Positions 44,409 through 54,557 of a stretch of DNA of 64,000 bases are shown here, piece by piece. Numbering within the stretch: position 1 is the stretch's first letter; each line of letters starts with the position of its first letter. Below the pieces are notes generated by a model. The model worked only from the letters and a program-made list of their open reading frames with translations, made no database searches and was not told where the DNA came from. Location of the stretch: assembly GCA_003008705.1 (NCBI GenBank), contig PDUO01000006.1:319295-383294 (forward strand), in the 5' to 3' direction. Source of the DNA: Pezicula radicicola. Lineage: Eukaryota; Ascomycota; Leotiomycetes; Helotiales; Dermateaceae. The position numbers were made by a program, and so were the translations under genes.

Positions 44409-46061
44409 TCAAAGATCCCTAGTCCTCTCCTCACTCTCCCTCATCCACATCTCCAACTTCGCACGATCCCTCGCTCTAAACCCACACTTAAAGCGCTTCG
44501 GCTCAGTCGTCAAACTCGTTGGGATACTGTTACACTCCAATGCATCCAAGATAGGTTCATCGGCCCTGTCTTTTGGCGGATCAATGTGGAATGCTGTAAT
44601 TAATCTGATGAACGCAGTGTACAGCTCGCGATTTGCAAGATGGCTACCGGCACACATTCTGCTTCCAGCTCCGTAAGCATAGTGAGGAGTTCCCGAACCC
44701 TCAGGGTTGTCAAGATAACGTTCGATAGAGAACTCATGGGGGTTTTTAAAATGAGTTTCATCAAAGTCGGCAGCCCAGGCATTCATATAGAATGTTGTGC
44801 CGGCGGGTATTACGGCGTTTTCGTAAGGAATGTCTTTGATGCTTGTCCTGGGTAAGCAGATTGGAATGACGGTGAAGAATCGAAGCACCTCGCGGACGAA
44901 CGCAGTTACATAGGGAACTTTTTCCTCGAGGAGACACCGCGACCAGGCGTCACCATCAGGGTAGACTTTCATAATTTCAGAGTAGGCGCGTTCCTGAATC
45001 TCTTGGCCGTGTGCCGAGGAGAGGTAGGCTATGCCCATTATTAGGTTTCCAGGAACTGTATCAAGCCCGGCGGACACCATGGTGAGGCAAATGGATTTAA
45101 TCTCGACTGATAGTTGTTAGGGGAAATAGTGTCTCATAGGAAGTTTGAAAAGCTTACACTCGTTTAATTTCGCGTCGGGATCCTTGAGGATATTCCCTGT
45201 GATGCATGGCTTGTCTGTTCCTTTTGCAATTTGATTCTTGAGCTTGTTCAGAAGGAATGTCAAGTACTTGTCTCTTCTTTCCCGATATTCTACTGCCTCT
45301 GTGTTTGCCTTCGGGAATAATCTCATAAGAGGTATATAGTCCTGCCAATTATTGCTTGTAGACCTGAAGTTACTGACTGCACGTTCGACATCACAAATCT
45401 CCTGCAGTAACTCATCATTAATCTTGCCATCGATTCTCGATCCATAGTTGAGAGTCAACGACGTATTGAGAGCAAATCTCTGGAAATAGGCAATAGGGTT
45501 GATATCCGTTTTACCATTGCCGCTATCTTCAAGGAGTTCTTTGATTGATACATTAGACTCGAGGTCAATAATCGGCATGTATGATTGCACGGCAGGCCGG
45601 TTAAGCGCTGTTGCTGCTGCTTTTCGGCGTTGCTTACAAGACTCATCCCACGGCGAGGTTCCGATTGTGAAGCCCTGTGATGATGAGACAACTGTATGAA
45701 ATGTATGGAGTGTCGGGCGCGAGATCAATGCAGATTGATTTTGGATCCAGAGATGACGGACAGAATCGAAGGTGTTGGCGAACACGATGCGCTGGGAATC
45801 GTCAACAACCGCTTCACAGACGAGAGGTTATTTCAAACGCACCCTATTCCCCAGTCGGACTTGGAATACTGGACCATATTTCTTTGCCAGTCCTCCGGCA
45901 ACCTTTGCATGCTCAGTCCCGAACTGCAGCAAGTTTCCAAAGAGAGGTACTCCCGGAATCTCCGGCAGATTCTTGATCTTGGGTGTATCTGTGCGATTGA
46001 GATACCTGATTATGACAGCAACGATAGCGAGAAGAGAAATGACAACAGTCTGGTAGGACAT
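44409..46061 (-). CDS. phacA: cytochrome P450 CYP504, phenylacetate hydroxylase
   Basis: Three exons (45843-46061, 45158-45791, 44409-45106) give 516 residues. An N-terminal membrane anchor (VVISLLAIVAVIIRYL) is followed by the proline hinge LPEIPGVPLFGNLLQFG. P450 hallmarks are the I-helix AGLDT (about 297-301), the ExxR motif EVLR (357-360) and the haem-binding YGAGSRMCAG with ligand Cys436. The segment RIVFANTFDSVRHLWI and SSSQGFTIGTSPWDESCK are characteristic of CYP504. This family includes PhacA (phenylacetate to 2-hydroxyphenylacetate) and PhacB (3-hydroxyphenylacetate to homogentisate); I favour PhacA but cannot exclude PhacB by eye. It acts at the ER with NADPH-P450 reductase. The divergent neighbour is fumarylacetoacetase, the last enzyme of the same catabolic route. 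Confidence 0.88.
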
Positions 46062-46879
46062 GACGACGCGAAGCGACTTTCAACTGAAAATGCCTATGAA
46101 AAGAACTTGACGGGAGTAGAAAGACGTAAAGAAACGAAATCGGTATTGTAGATATAGTAGCACGCTTACGAAGTCACATTCCGCCCATTAGTGACAGGCT
46201 CATCCTGCCTTTTGACTTGTGCTGCTAGGCACTTACAGTAAGTGTTGTACTGTGTTCCTAGACTAAAGTCCGCTATTTTGGGAGAGGCTGCACGCCATTG
46301 GCGAGAGCAGAGTGTGGGGAAAGGGGAATTTCTACGGTTCTACCCCAGACGAGGATGTATCTAGTGTGTATTCCAGTGGGCGCTCTCATTCCGCCAATGA
46401 CGGTGAGGTACCGATAGTTGGAGGGGGAAAGAGTTGAGTTGCGTTAGGAACTTTTGAAGAACGGAAAGAATGACGAAAGACTGAAAGCTTGGGATTGAGT
46501 TGAAGTGAAATTGGACGAGCGGAATCCTTCCGAAAGGGTTTTCTCCTTTTCTTTTCTTTTCTTTTCTTTCTAACAGAGATGCGGTACTTGTCACAACTTG
46601 ATCAAACAGTTTACGTCCATATTACGACTCATACCTTGTAGTTGAGTCGTTTTGATGTTGGCGTGCTTCCGCAATGTTCTCAAGAGAAGGGAGTCTTCGG
46701 AATTGTGGCGCTGGTATTGTAGATTTATGCATAGGATGAGGACGAGCACCTTATGTGGGACTATCAGATTCCTGAGTGAACGGAACATCAACCCCGCCAT
46801 ACCCCGCCTTCACCCAGAGCTTCCAGTTCCGAGTCTGAAGCTAAAAGCTATCTATGTATTGATACCTTTGTAAACACCA
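46062..46879. promoter_or_regulatory. shared 818-bp divergent region of CYP504 and fumarylacetoacetase genes
   Basis: Lies between two divergent catabolic genes of one pathway. A (TTTTC)n microsatellite is at about 46546-46570. I see no operator that can be named with confidence. Confidence 0.5.
46546..46570 (+). repeat. TTTTC microsatellite
   Basis: About four consecutive TTTTC units within a pyrimidine-rich tract. Confidence 0.8.
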
Positions 46880-48277
46880 ATGCTAAGGACTATCTTCAAG
46901 CTTCACAACAGGAAGCCCATCAGCATTCACTTCTACTCCACCCGATCAGTCACCATGGCACCCCCAAAATCCTGGCTCGAGATCCCACCAGACAGCCACT
47001 TCTCCCTCTCCAACATCCCCTTCGGCATAATCCACAGCAAGTCTTCAGCCGATAGGCGCCCCGCCATAGCAATCGGCGACTATGCACTTGATCTGCAAGC
47101 CTTCTCAGCAGGCAACGGTTTTGCAAGCCTCCAGTCTGGCAATATCTCATTCTCAGACACGAAACTTCTTTTCTCTGCCTTCTCACAACCAACCCTCAAT
47201 GCCTTCGCAGCCCTCGGCCGATCAACTCACAAAGCTGTCCGAACTTACCTCCAAGAAATTCTATCCAAAGACACGAAACATCCCGAACTTCTTAAAGACA
47301 ACAAGAAACTGCGCGATGTGGCTATAATTCCAAAGCATGAGTTCAAGACTCATCTGCCGATGCAGATTGGTGACTATACGGATTTCTTTGCGGGCATCAA
47401 TCATGCATTTAACGTAGGGACGATGTTTCGCGGGCCAGCCAATGCACTGCAGCCGAATTACACACATCTGCCAGTGGGATACCACGGTCGAGCATCTTCA
47501 GTCGTTGTTTCTGGAACTCCCATCCGTCGCCCAAATGGCCAAATTCTCCTTGATCCAACCGCAGATCCCAAAATTCCCACATTTGGTCCATGCAGAAGAT
47601 TAGACATTGAACTTGAACTTGGATGTTTCCTCTGCACAAGAAACAAGCTAGGAGAACCATTACGAATAGGTGAACAAGCAGAGCAATCCATCTTTGGCTA
47701 CGTTCTTATGAATGATTGGAGTGCGCGCGACATTCAGACATGGGAATATGTCCCACTAGGACCCTTCAACGCAAAGAACTTTGCAACAACAATCTCTCCT
47801 TGGGTAGTACTAGCTGATGCCCTCGAACCATTCCGTACGAAGGGTCTCCAAAATGATTCTAAACTCCTGCCCTACATCCAAGAAACTCGCCCAGATAACT
47901 TTTACGACATCAAACTCGAAGTCGACCTCACAACGCCGGATGGAGCAACAACGACCATCTCCCAGGTCTCGGCCAAGAACTTATTATGGAGCTTTCCGCA
48001 GATGATTGCTCATCATTCAGTAGGTGGCTGTGAGATGAGAACGGGTGATTTATTAGGTAGTGGAACGATTAGCGGGATAGAATCGAAGGAATTAGGGAGT
48101 CTACTTGAGATGTGTGAGGGGGGAAAGAAAGAAATTATGTTGGCTGGAATGGACACTAGGAAGTTCCTGAAGGATGGCGATGAGGTCACTATTAGGGGTG
48201 TTTGTGGAAGTGAGGAGGGTGGAATAGTTGGCTTTGGGGAATGTATTGGGAAAATTGACAGTGCAATTCAACTGTAG
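46880..48277 (+). CDS. fahA: fumarylacetoacetase
   Basis: A single uninterrupted 465-codon frame. The enzyme hydrolyses fumarylacetoacetate to fumarate and acetoacetate, the last step of tyrosine/phenylalanine/phenylacetate catabolism. Catalytic and metal residues of the family are all present (long-form numbering): Asp168 and His175 in DYTDFFAGINHAF, Glu244 and Glu246 in DIELELG, Asp279/Arg283/Gln286 in NDWSARDIQTWE, and Lys299 in GPFNAKNF. Two starts are possible. ATG 46880 has a weak context (C at -3) and adds 25 residues rich in Arg/Lys/Ser/Tyr without acids, resembling a mitochondrial presequence. ATG 46955 (MAPPKSWLEIP) has a near-ideal CACCATGG context and matches the usual cytosolic start. 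The short form, 440 residues, is the safer main product. Confidence 0.95.
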   Translation: MLRTIFKLHNRKPISIHFYSTRSVTMAPPKSWLEIPPDSHFSLSNIPFGIIHSKSSADRRPAIAIGDYALDLQAFSAGNGFASLQSGNISFSDTKLLFSAFSQPTLNAFAALGRSTHKAVRTYLQEILSKDTKHPELLKDNKKLRDVAIIPKHEFKTHLPMQIGDYTDFFAGINHAFNVGTMFRGPANALQPNYTHLPVGYHGRASSVVVSGTPIRRPNGQILLDPTADPKIPTFGPCRRLDIELELGCFLCTRNKLGEPLRIGEQAEQSIFGYVLMNDWSARDIQTWEYVPLGPFNAKNFATTISPWVVLADALEPFRTKGLQNDSKLLPYIQETRPDNFYDIKLEVDLTTPDGATTTISQVSAKNLLWSFPQMIAHHSVGGCEMRTGDLLGSGTISGIESKELGSLLEMCEGGKKEIMLAGMDTRKFLKDGDEVTIRGVCGSEEGGIVGFGECIGKIDSAIQL

Positions 48278-48642
48278 AGTATATTAGATGGGAATGGGAT
48301 ACTAAAGTCAAAATTTAAGATAGTTCTGTAAGTTTTCACTCTACACAAACAATCACTTGATAACATATCAAAAACTATCTAAGTAGAGATTAGCTAGATG
48401 AATGCATCATCGATTCACTCCATTATAAACCCACAACCATTATGAATCCTTAAGAATCGACCACAAGAGCAATTCTGAAATCTATATATTTACGGTTCAG
48501 CTTTGATAGATATCTAGGTAATATTCTGTATTTTTTTCAATCCTTCAATACATTTTGGTCTTCCATAGACCTTATATAACCACAACCATCCCATCAATCG
48601 CAATCCCCTCCCGCAAGTCACTTCCAACATATGACCCCACCA
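48278..48642. other. convergent intergenic spacer
   Basis: 3' flanks of the fumarylacetoacetase and biotin ligase genes. Nothing else seen. Confidence 0.55.
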
Positions 48643-50832
48643 TCAAACCTTCCTCTTCAACAACCCCTTAAAGAAATCAAAACTATTACTATCACTAACC
48701 AACTCAAACAACTTCCCCGTTCCCCTATCCTCCCACCCCAACTCCTCAACCCTCAGTAATCCCCACTCCCTAGTAATCCCCCTAACTCTACACCTAACAC
48801 CGCCTTCCATCTCCAAAGTGACAATCTGGTCCGTATGCAACCAATACTCATAATAAGTCCTCTCCAAAACCTCATCAAATCCCGTCCTACAAAACCTCGT
48901 ATAAATATCTTCAAACTTGGTGAGGAATCGTGCTAATAGTTTTTCGAGTGTGAATGGTGCTAGGCTTGGTGGTAATAATGCGTTGAGTGATGTTGAAGGT
49001 GAGGCGTTGGATGTATTTAATCCGATTCCTATTACGAGATTATAGGATCCGGATGTATAACTTGAATTTACTAGTATCCCACCTATTTTGACATAGGTTT
49101 TTGAGGTTTTATTACTTGGATCTTGTGCGTAGATATCGTTTGGCCATTTTAGTTTTACGGGGACGTTTTCGTATCCTTTATCGTAGGTTTTTATTGCTTG
49201 TACTATTGCCATTGCGGCTAGGTATTGGATGAATACTACTGGTGCTGTATTACTGAGTGCCATGGAGTGATTTATGCATGTTGAGAAGATTAGACAGCCT
49301 GCTGGGGAGACCCAGACGTTAGAGCCGCGACCGCGGCCTGCTACTTGGGTTGTTGCTGTGAGTGTGAAGCCGGTGGGGAGGTGGGAGAGGAGTTTTTGGT
49401 TTCTGGTTGGTTATTAGTATATACTTCGCGGGTTTCAAAGTGGGAATTTGTTACTTCTCTAGCAACGTGTTGGTACTTGTTACTACCTCTCCATACATGA
49501 GAAATTTTCCGAACTCCTCTGCTTCACTATCCTTCTCTTGTTGATACATCTTGAGATTTGAAAAGAAAGCATGATGGTTGAAATACGGCGTCTCTTTCGT
49601 ACCAGGCCATTCCCCATCGTGTGGGATCAGGCGTTTGGTAATGGTGCTATAGTCGAGAATTCTATCCTCCGAACCATCCACTTGGTCAGCCGGCTTTTCA
49701 TCATCCTCTTTATCTCCTGCGACCGAAAGATTTGGAATAGGAAGAGATTTTCCGAGATTACTCAAAGACCACCTGGAGTCTTGTTTCTCGAGATGAAATG
49801 TATCATTCTCTCCTTTGATATACTCTTCACCATTCTCCTTGGTGATAATCTCATTCCAGGATTCTAATAATTCTGGAACTTCATTGGGATCAAGAGATGA
49901 TAGATGAAGGCGGGAAAGGGATGGTACCGATGTTTTTTCTTGGTTTACGGTCAAGCCTAGTTTTGTTAAACATGCTTTTAGGAAGTTAATTCGGGATTCA
50001 TTATCTTCGGCTAGTGCTTCGACGAGTTTGGCGTAACCTGGGACGTTGGTGTTGGGGTTTAGGTTCGCTGAGGCAAATCTGTATATAATATCAGTATTGT
50101 GACAATTCAGTTTCGTACAACTTACTCTGGGTGAGGTCCTGTTAGAATTGTTGCCCCTTCCCCTACTTTACAGTATACTACCGCAGCAGGTCCATCTCCC
50201 CCATCAACATCCAGTGTATCCGCAAAAGACGCCAGAATTTCGACACCTCGGTCAGAGAACTTGCCAGCGTCCACAAACACACCACCTCCATTATAATATG
50301 ACTGGAAAGTCTGGGGAACGATGCCGTCCTTGAAGGCTTCCTTGTTGGCCTTGAGCCGAACTGCTTTGGCACCAGCCTCACTGTGATAGACGAATCCTTT
50401 GAAAGCACAACCCCGACATGTTCCAGGATAGAACTCCAATTCACGAGATCCAATGACTTCGAACGGCTTATTTCCAACCTCGAATTCACATCGTGAGCTT
50501 CCATAGTATCCTCCAGCGCAAAAGCCAAGGTACGAACCACCTCGACGCACAAACTGGGAGATACGTCGATTACCTTCTCCATTCAGTGATCGAGCGTAGC
50601 CGAGGTCAGCACCTCCAGGAAAGACCAACAGAGCACAAGAAGCCTGCCATGGCTCCTTCAAAATTGCTGATTCCGTCACGGGAATGACGGCATAGTTTGG
50701 AGACAGCAGTCGTCGGAGAGTGTAGAGACAATGACGGACAGACTCAACGGTACTTCCATTACCTGAAATCTAATTAATATTGTAGAATTCACTTCCTGGA
50801 AATCAAATACCTGAGTAGACCAAAACATTCAT
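48643..50832 (-). CDS. BPL1: biotin--protein ligase (holocarboxylase synthetase)
   Basis: Four exons (50811-50832, 50126-50762, 49455-50078, 48643-49402) give 680 residues. The first exon is only 22 nt and begins MNVLVYSG. Residues 1-220 form the BPL_N, glutamine-amidotransferase-like domain: VFPGGADLGY, RRGGSYLGFCAGGYYG and GDGPAAVVYCKVGEGATI. A variable linker follows. The catalytic domain has GEVVTSTNTLLEKNQKLL, the biotinyl-AMP loop GRGRGSNVWVSP (about 450-461) and KLKWPNDIYA with the conserved Lys and Asp, then KIGGILVNSS. The C-terminal domain is of the usual small SH3-like type. The enzyme activates biotin with ATP and attaches it to acetyl-CoA and pyruvate carboxylases. It shares a 96-bp divergent promoter with COA4. 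Confidence 0.93.
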
Positions 50833-50928
50833 CTTTTTCAACGTCATCTTGGACACCGTACACAGCCGAGAAACCGGCTATCTACCAAGTCGTCCGGGTC
50901 TTGCCAGATTCTACCAAAGAAACACACA
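50833..50928. promoter_or_regulatory. 96-bp bidirectional promoter of BPL1 and COA4
   Basis: Only 96 bases separate the two start codons, so the core promoters and leaders must overlap. No TATA box is seen. Confidence 0.6.
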
Positions 50929-51399
50929 ATGGGAGGAAATATGTCGAAGTCAGAAAGTGATGCGAAGGCAGCGATAGCAGTAGAAGACGACGATGAACCT
51001 GATGAGTGGTAAGCTTGTTGATGCTCAACACTCAACCCCAACACTCACGCTTTTTGTACAGGGACAAGCGAATCTTCAGCACAGGATGTGCCGGCAAGTC
51101 AACACAACCTCACTCTTGGAATATGTACTTATGGGGAAGTTGCAGCTGAGAATACAAAGATGAACGATTGCTTTTATGAAAAGAAGGATTGGAGGTTGTG
51201 TAAGGAAGAGGTAAGGGCGATTTCTTCTCTAGCTTGGCGAGTCTGGGCTGTTTGGAAATTCGATATCACGTGAATACGTGGATACGTGGATTGGGGTTCA
51301 TTGCTGATATTATTTCTTCTTCTCATATAGCTTGCAAACTTTAAGGACTGTTGGAAGAAGCAGCAGAATGATAAGAGGACTGAGATGAAGGATGTTTGA
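50929..51399 (+). CDS. COA4: cytochrome c oxidase assembly factor COA4 (twin CX9C)
   Basis: Four exons (50929-51008, 51062-51093, 51146-51210, 51331-51399) encode 81 residues. The head is acidic (VEDDDEPDEWDKRIFSTG). Two perfect CX9C motifs follow: C-AAENTKMND-C and C-KEELANFKD-C, forming the coiled-coil helix-coiled-coil helix fold, with FYEKKDWRLC between them as in COA4 proteins. Such proteins are imported into the mitochondrial intermembrane space by Mia40 oxidation and help cytochrome oxidase assembly. Two in-frame ATGs (50929 and 50941) are four codons apart; either may be used. Intron 2 has a GC donor (CCG/GCAAGT). Small multi-exon genes like this are easily missed by gene finders. Confidence 0.88.
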
Positions 51400-51656
51400 T
51401 GGGGTGACGGAGCGCAGTTGTGGAGGGAAAGGGAAGCAATTGGGACCAACTGTATTAATTATTGAGGGTAAAAGTCTCCTCTCTAAAGTATCTCGAGGGA
51501 GGCGATGTATGGTACTGTGATATTAGAAATTCTCATCTCAACTTGCTGTTCATGGTGTTGTCGTGCCAAAAGTAGTCATCGACGTCAATCAATCATAGAC
51601 GCGAACCTCAAGAAAATATCGCGTCCCAGCCACTACCACGCCTTCACACATCCACC

Positions 51657-52605
51657 ATGTCAAACATAATCCCCCGCGCTGCACGCTCTAACATAGTAGA
51701 AGCGCTGGAGGCTTCGCTGCTGTTGCAGTCAAGATGCTCATCGGCAGCAAGCAGAAGTGGTGACGCTTCACGATTATTACGACAGCGTTCTGTGAGATGC
51801 TTCTCGACCAGTTATCGTCATGCAGCACCCCCAGCCTCAACGTACGTCCGCAAGGCAGCTGTTGTATCGAAACCAGCATCCGCAGCCCCTGTCAAGCCAG
51901 CACCGACAAGTACGAATGCTACGGCGAGCTCGATCGATGACCAGTCTCCAATCAAAGACATGACCAGCGGACTCGCAGACGAGCCACTGATACTCGATGA
52001 AGGAAGCCGACAGGTAGATTGGACACGTTCCTTTCACGGTCTTTCTGCCGAGCCATTTTCCAAAGAAGCAGCAGCTGTACTGTTGGCCCCAATAGAGGCT
52101 GATGATGTGGAGGTCAAGCCGGATGGAATTATTTACTTGCCCGAGATCAAGTATAGGAGGATTTTGAATAAAGCGTTTGGCCCCGGTGGATGGGGATTGG
52201 CGCCGAGAGGGGAGACCATTGTTACGGGAAAGAGTATTACAAGGGAGTATGCGCTTGTGGCTCATGGAAGGTCAGTCTACTTCACCCTCAACCTGCAGTG
52301 ATCTCAAACTGATGGTGATGAATTACAGACTAGTATCCGTAGCACGCGGCGAACAAGACTACTTCTCCCCCGAAGGCATACCCACAGCGACCGAAGGCTG
52401 CAAGTCGAATGCCCTGATGCGCTGCTGCAAGGATCTAGGTGTAGCTAGTGAATTGTGGGATCCAAGATACATACGGACATTCATGAAGAGCAAGGCGAAA
52501 CAAACCTGGGTAGAGCATGTTGTCACAAAGAAAAAGAAGCAGATTTGGTTGAGGAAGGATGACGAGGTTAGATACCCATTTAAGGAGTCGAAGTTTGGAG
52601 CATAG
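51657..52605 (+). CDS. MGM101: mitochondrial genome maintenance protein MGM101
   Basis: Two exons (51657-52270, 52329-52605) give 296 residues. The first 55 residues are rich in Arg/Ser/Ala with [12 protein letters not shown], a good mitochondrial presequence. A variable linker to about 115 precedes the conserved Rad52-like core: [68 protein letters not shown] and [20 protein letters not shown]. The protein binds and anneals single-stranded DNA in the mitochondrial nucleoid and is needed for mtDNA repair and maintenance. The Cys-rich core and basic tail ([14 protein letters not shown]) are complete. Start and splice are unambiguous. Confidence 0.95.
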
Positions 52606-53435
52606 ATGGCATCGAGCTGCGATAACTGTGTGTGTATGGATATGGGGCTTACATAGGAGCATAAACTGTAAAATAGAGGCGTTGGTACATAATTCTCAAC
52701 CATGTTTTGCTGTTGCCCTGGGTTTTGGCATTGGGCACTTGTGGACGGTCGACGAGATCGAATTTCCAAATCACTCAAACCAAACCGGGTTCTGGCGTTC
52801 AAAGGGTAGCATCAAAACGACAATCTACCAAGTTAGCGATTCATAAGGGCAGCTATACATGAGTCCTTGAGGTGGTACCAGATGTACCATGTTAGTAGAG
52901 CGACGGGCATTGCACATGTTAGCCTATGCAGAGACTTAGTCTACTAGTATGCCTTGTTTTTCATGCTCATGCGGCGTGGAAAGTGATCTATACAAGGACA
53001 TAGGGCAAGCCATCGTTTCATCTTCTTTCAAATCCCCAGTAAGGGCCCAATTGTAATAGACGCTTGCATGTACCTAGCTGCTGTAGTCTGGGAGTCACCA
53101 CATACTCCGTATGGCTCATCTGTTGGAGATCCATCAAGTTCAACCCCGCAAGTTACCACACGCAGACGAACGTGCAGAATGATTTGGGCGATGATACAGC
53201 GGGGTACAAATCAACTTTTTCACATTATGTAATTGGTTGAAGCAACATGAGCTGTCAGCACTATGTTCCTCCCTCGCTGAGAGAATTAAAGTCGACGTCA
53301 GCTTAGTAGGCTCAGATACCACACCTGGAATGCTATAAAAACTATCGAAGCTCTCACTTCAAATCTCTGTACCTCAATCTTCTCTCTGAAATTTCCCCTC
53401 TCAACCACTCCAAACTATCACCGGAAATAAGCGAA
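52606..53435. other. intergenic spacer with promoter of the hydrolase gene
   Basis: 3' flank of MGM101 and promoter of the alpha/beta hydrolase gene. A TATAAAA box lies at 53334-53340, about 100 bp before the ATG, preceded by AT-poor DNA. Confidence 0.5.
53334..53340 (+). promoter_or_regulatory. TATA box of alpha/beta hydrolase gene
   Basis: TATAAAA 96-102 bp upstream of the ATG, followed by a pyrimidine-rich leader (TCTCTG, CTCAATCTTCTCTC), the usual layout of a strongly inducible fungal promoter. Confidence 0.5.
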
Positions 53436-54557
53436 ATGGAGTTGGTACTACACGCATATAATCTTGAAGATGACACTAACTCGTCAAATTAGGCCACCCG
53501 GACCAACATTAGAGACCTACAAACGACACATGGTCACTCATGGCTTCCCAGTTGATGTAGAAGAACTCCAAGATTTCAACTTGCTCTGGATCGGCCCAAG
53601 AACAGCTACGTCTGCTATTGCGTATGGTTTTGGTAAGTAGAATATGCTCAGCTGTGTACTCAAGAATCGCGTTAATAAATGGCCCAGGAGGAGGATATGT
53701 AATGCCAGCCTTCGATGCTCACTTTAACGTTTTGATCGATGGATACAAAATCATGAAAAGTAACAACGAAGATGTATCGATAGCAATCATAAACTTCGGT
53801 AATCACCTCCCCATATGAACAATTTCAAATCAATATTAATCATTCCCAGGTCTCTGCCCAACATTTCCCTACCCAAGCCAACTCCGTCAAGCAATCATCG
53901 CAATCCAAAACCTAACAACCACAAGACCCGCCTCCAAAATCTCTCTCGCAGGTGACTCTGCAGGCGGTAACCTGATGCTCGCTCTCCTACTCCACCTAAA
54001 CGGGCACACACACCCCAAAGTCCCAGCGTTCAACCTTCCATCCGGTCAAAAGTTCAGAGAAGCAATGCTTATTTCTCCCGGTGCTCCAATTCAGTCCTCT
54101 GCAGCTTCTATGATTCAAGATCCTTGGAAGGATATCGTTACTACGGAGATGATTGAGCAATTGTTTGGCGAGATTCAGAAAACTAGTGAGGTGGAGTTAC
54201 CGAATCCTTGGATTGCTAGTTCTGATGCGCCTGAGGAGTGGTGGAAAGGTTTACCGCTTGAGAGGGTTGTTGTTTCTGTTGGAGAGGATGAGGTTCTTAG
54301 GGATGATATTTTGAGTTGGTGTGCACATCTTAAGGTAAATTTTCTTTTCTTTTTCCATTCTAGTGTTTTTGTTGGTTGTTTCATTTGAGAATAAGGGGCT
54401 AATTTATGAATAGAAGTATCATGATGGGGAGGTTTTGATAAATGTTTATCCGGGTGAGATTCATACACAGGTTTATGTGGATAATTTGATGGGTGTTACT
54501 GAGGATAAGGCTTCTACTAAGGACTTTAAGAAGTGGTTCCAAGAGTTCAAGGCGTGA
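53436..54557 (+). CDS. alpha/beta hydrolase fold-3 esterase-like protein
   Basis: Five exons (53436-53440, 53493-53632, 53688-53798, 53850-54334, 54414-54557) give 294 residues. Exon 1 is just ATGGA, with a GTTGGT donor; joining it to exon 2 gives MEPPGPTLETYKRH, the known head of this family. The nucleophile motif is GDSAGG (Ser122), the acid lies in SVGEDEVLRDD and the His in PGEIHTQ (His264). The oxyanion-hole motif, normally HGGGY, reads FGGGY (Phe48-Tyr52). In homologues the His shapes the loop, so activity may be altered rather than lost. Substrates are probably small esters or lactones. There is no signal peptide, so a cytosolic place is expected. Confidence 0.8.

Noticed and set aside
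46652..46873. 73-codon frame just upstream of fumarylacetoacetase
   Set aside because: Lies in the shared promoter and lacks family features.
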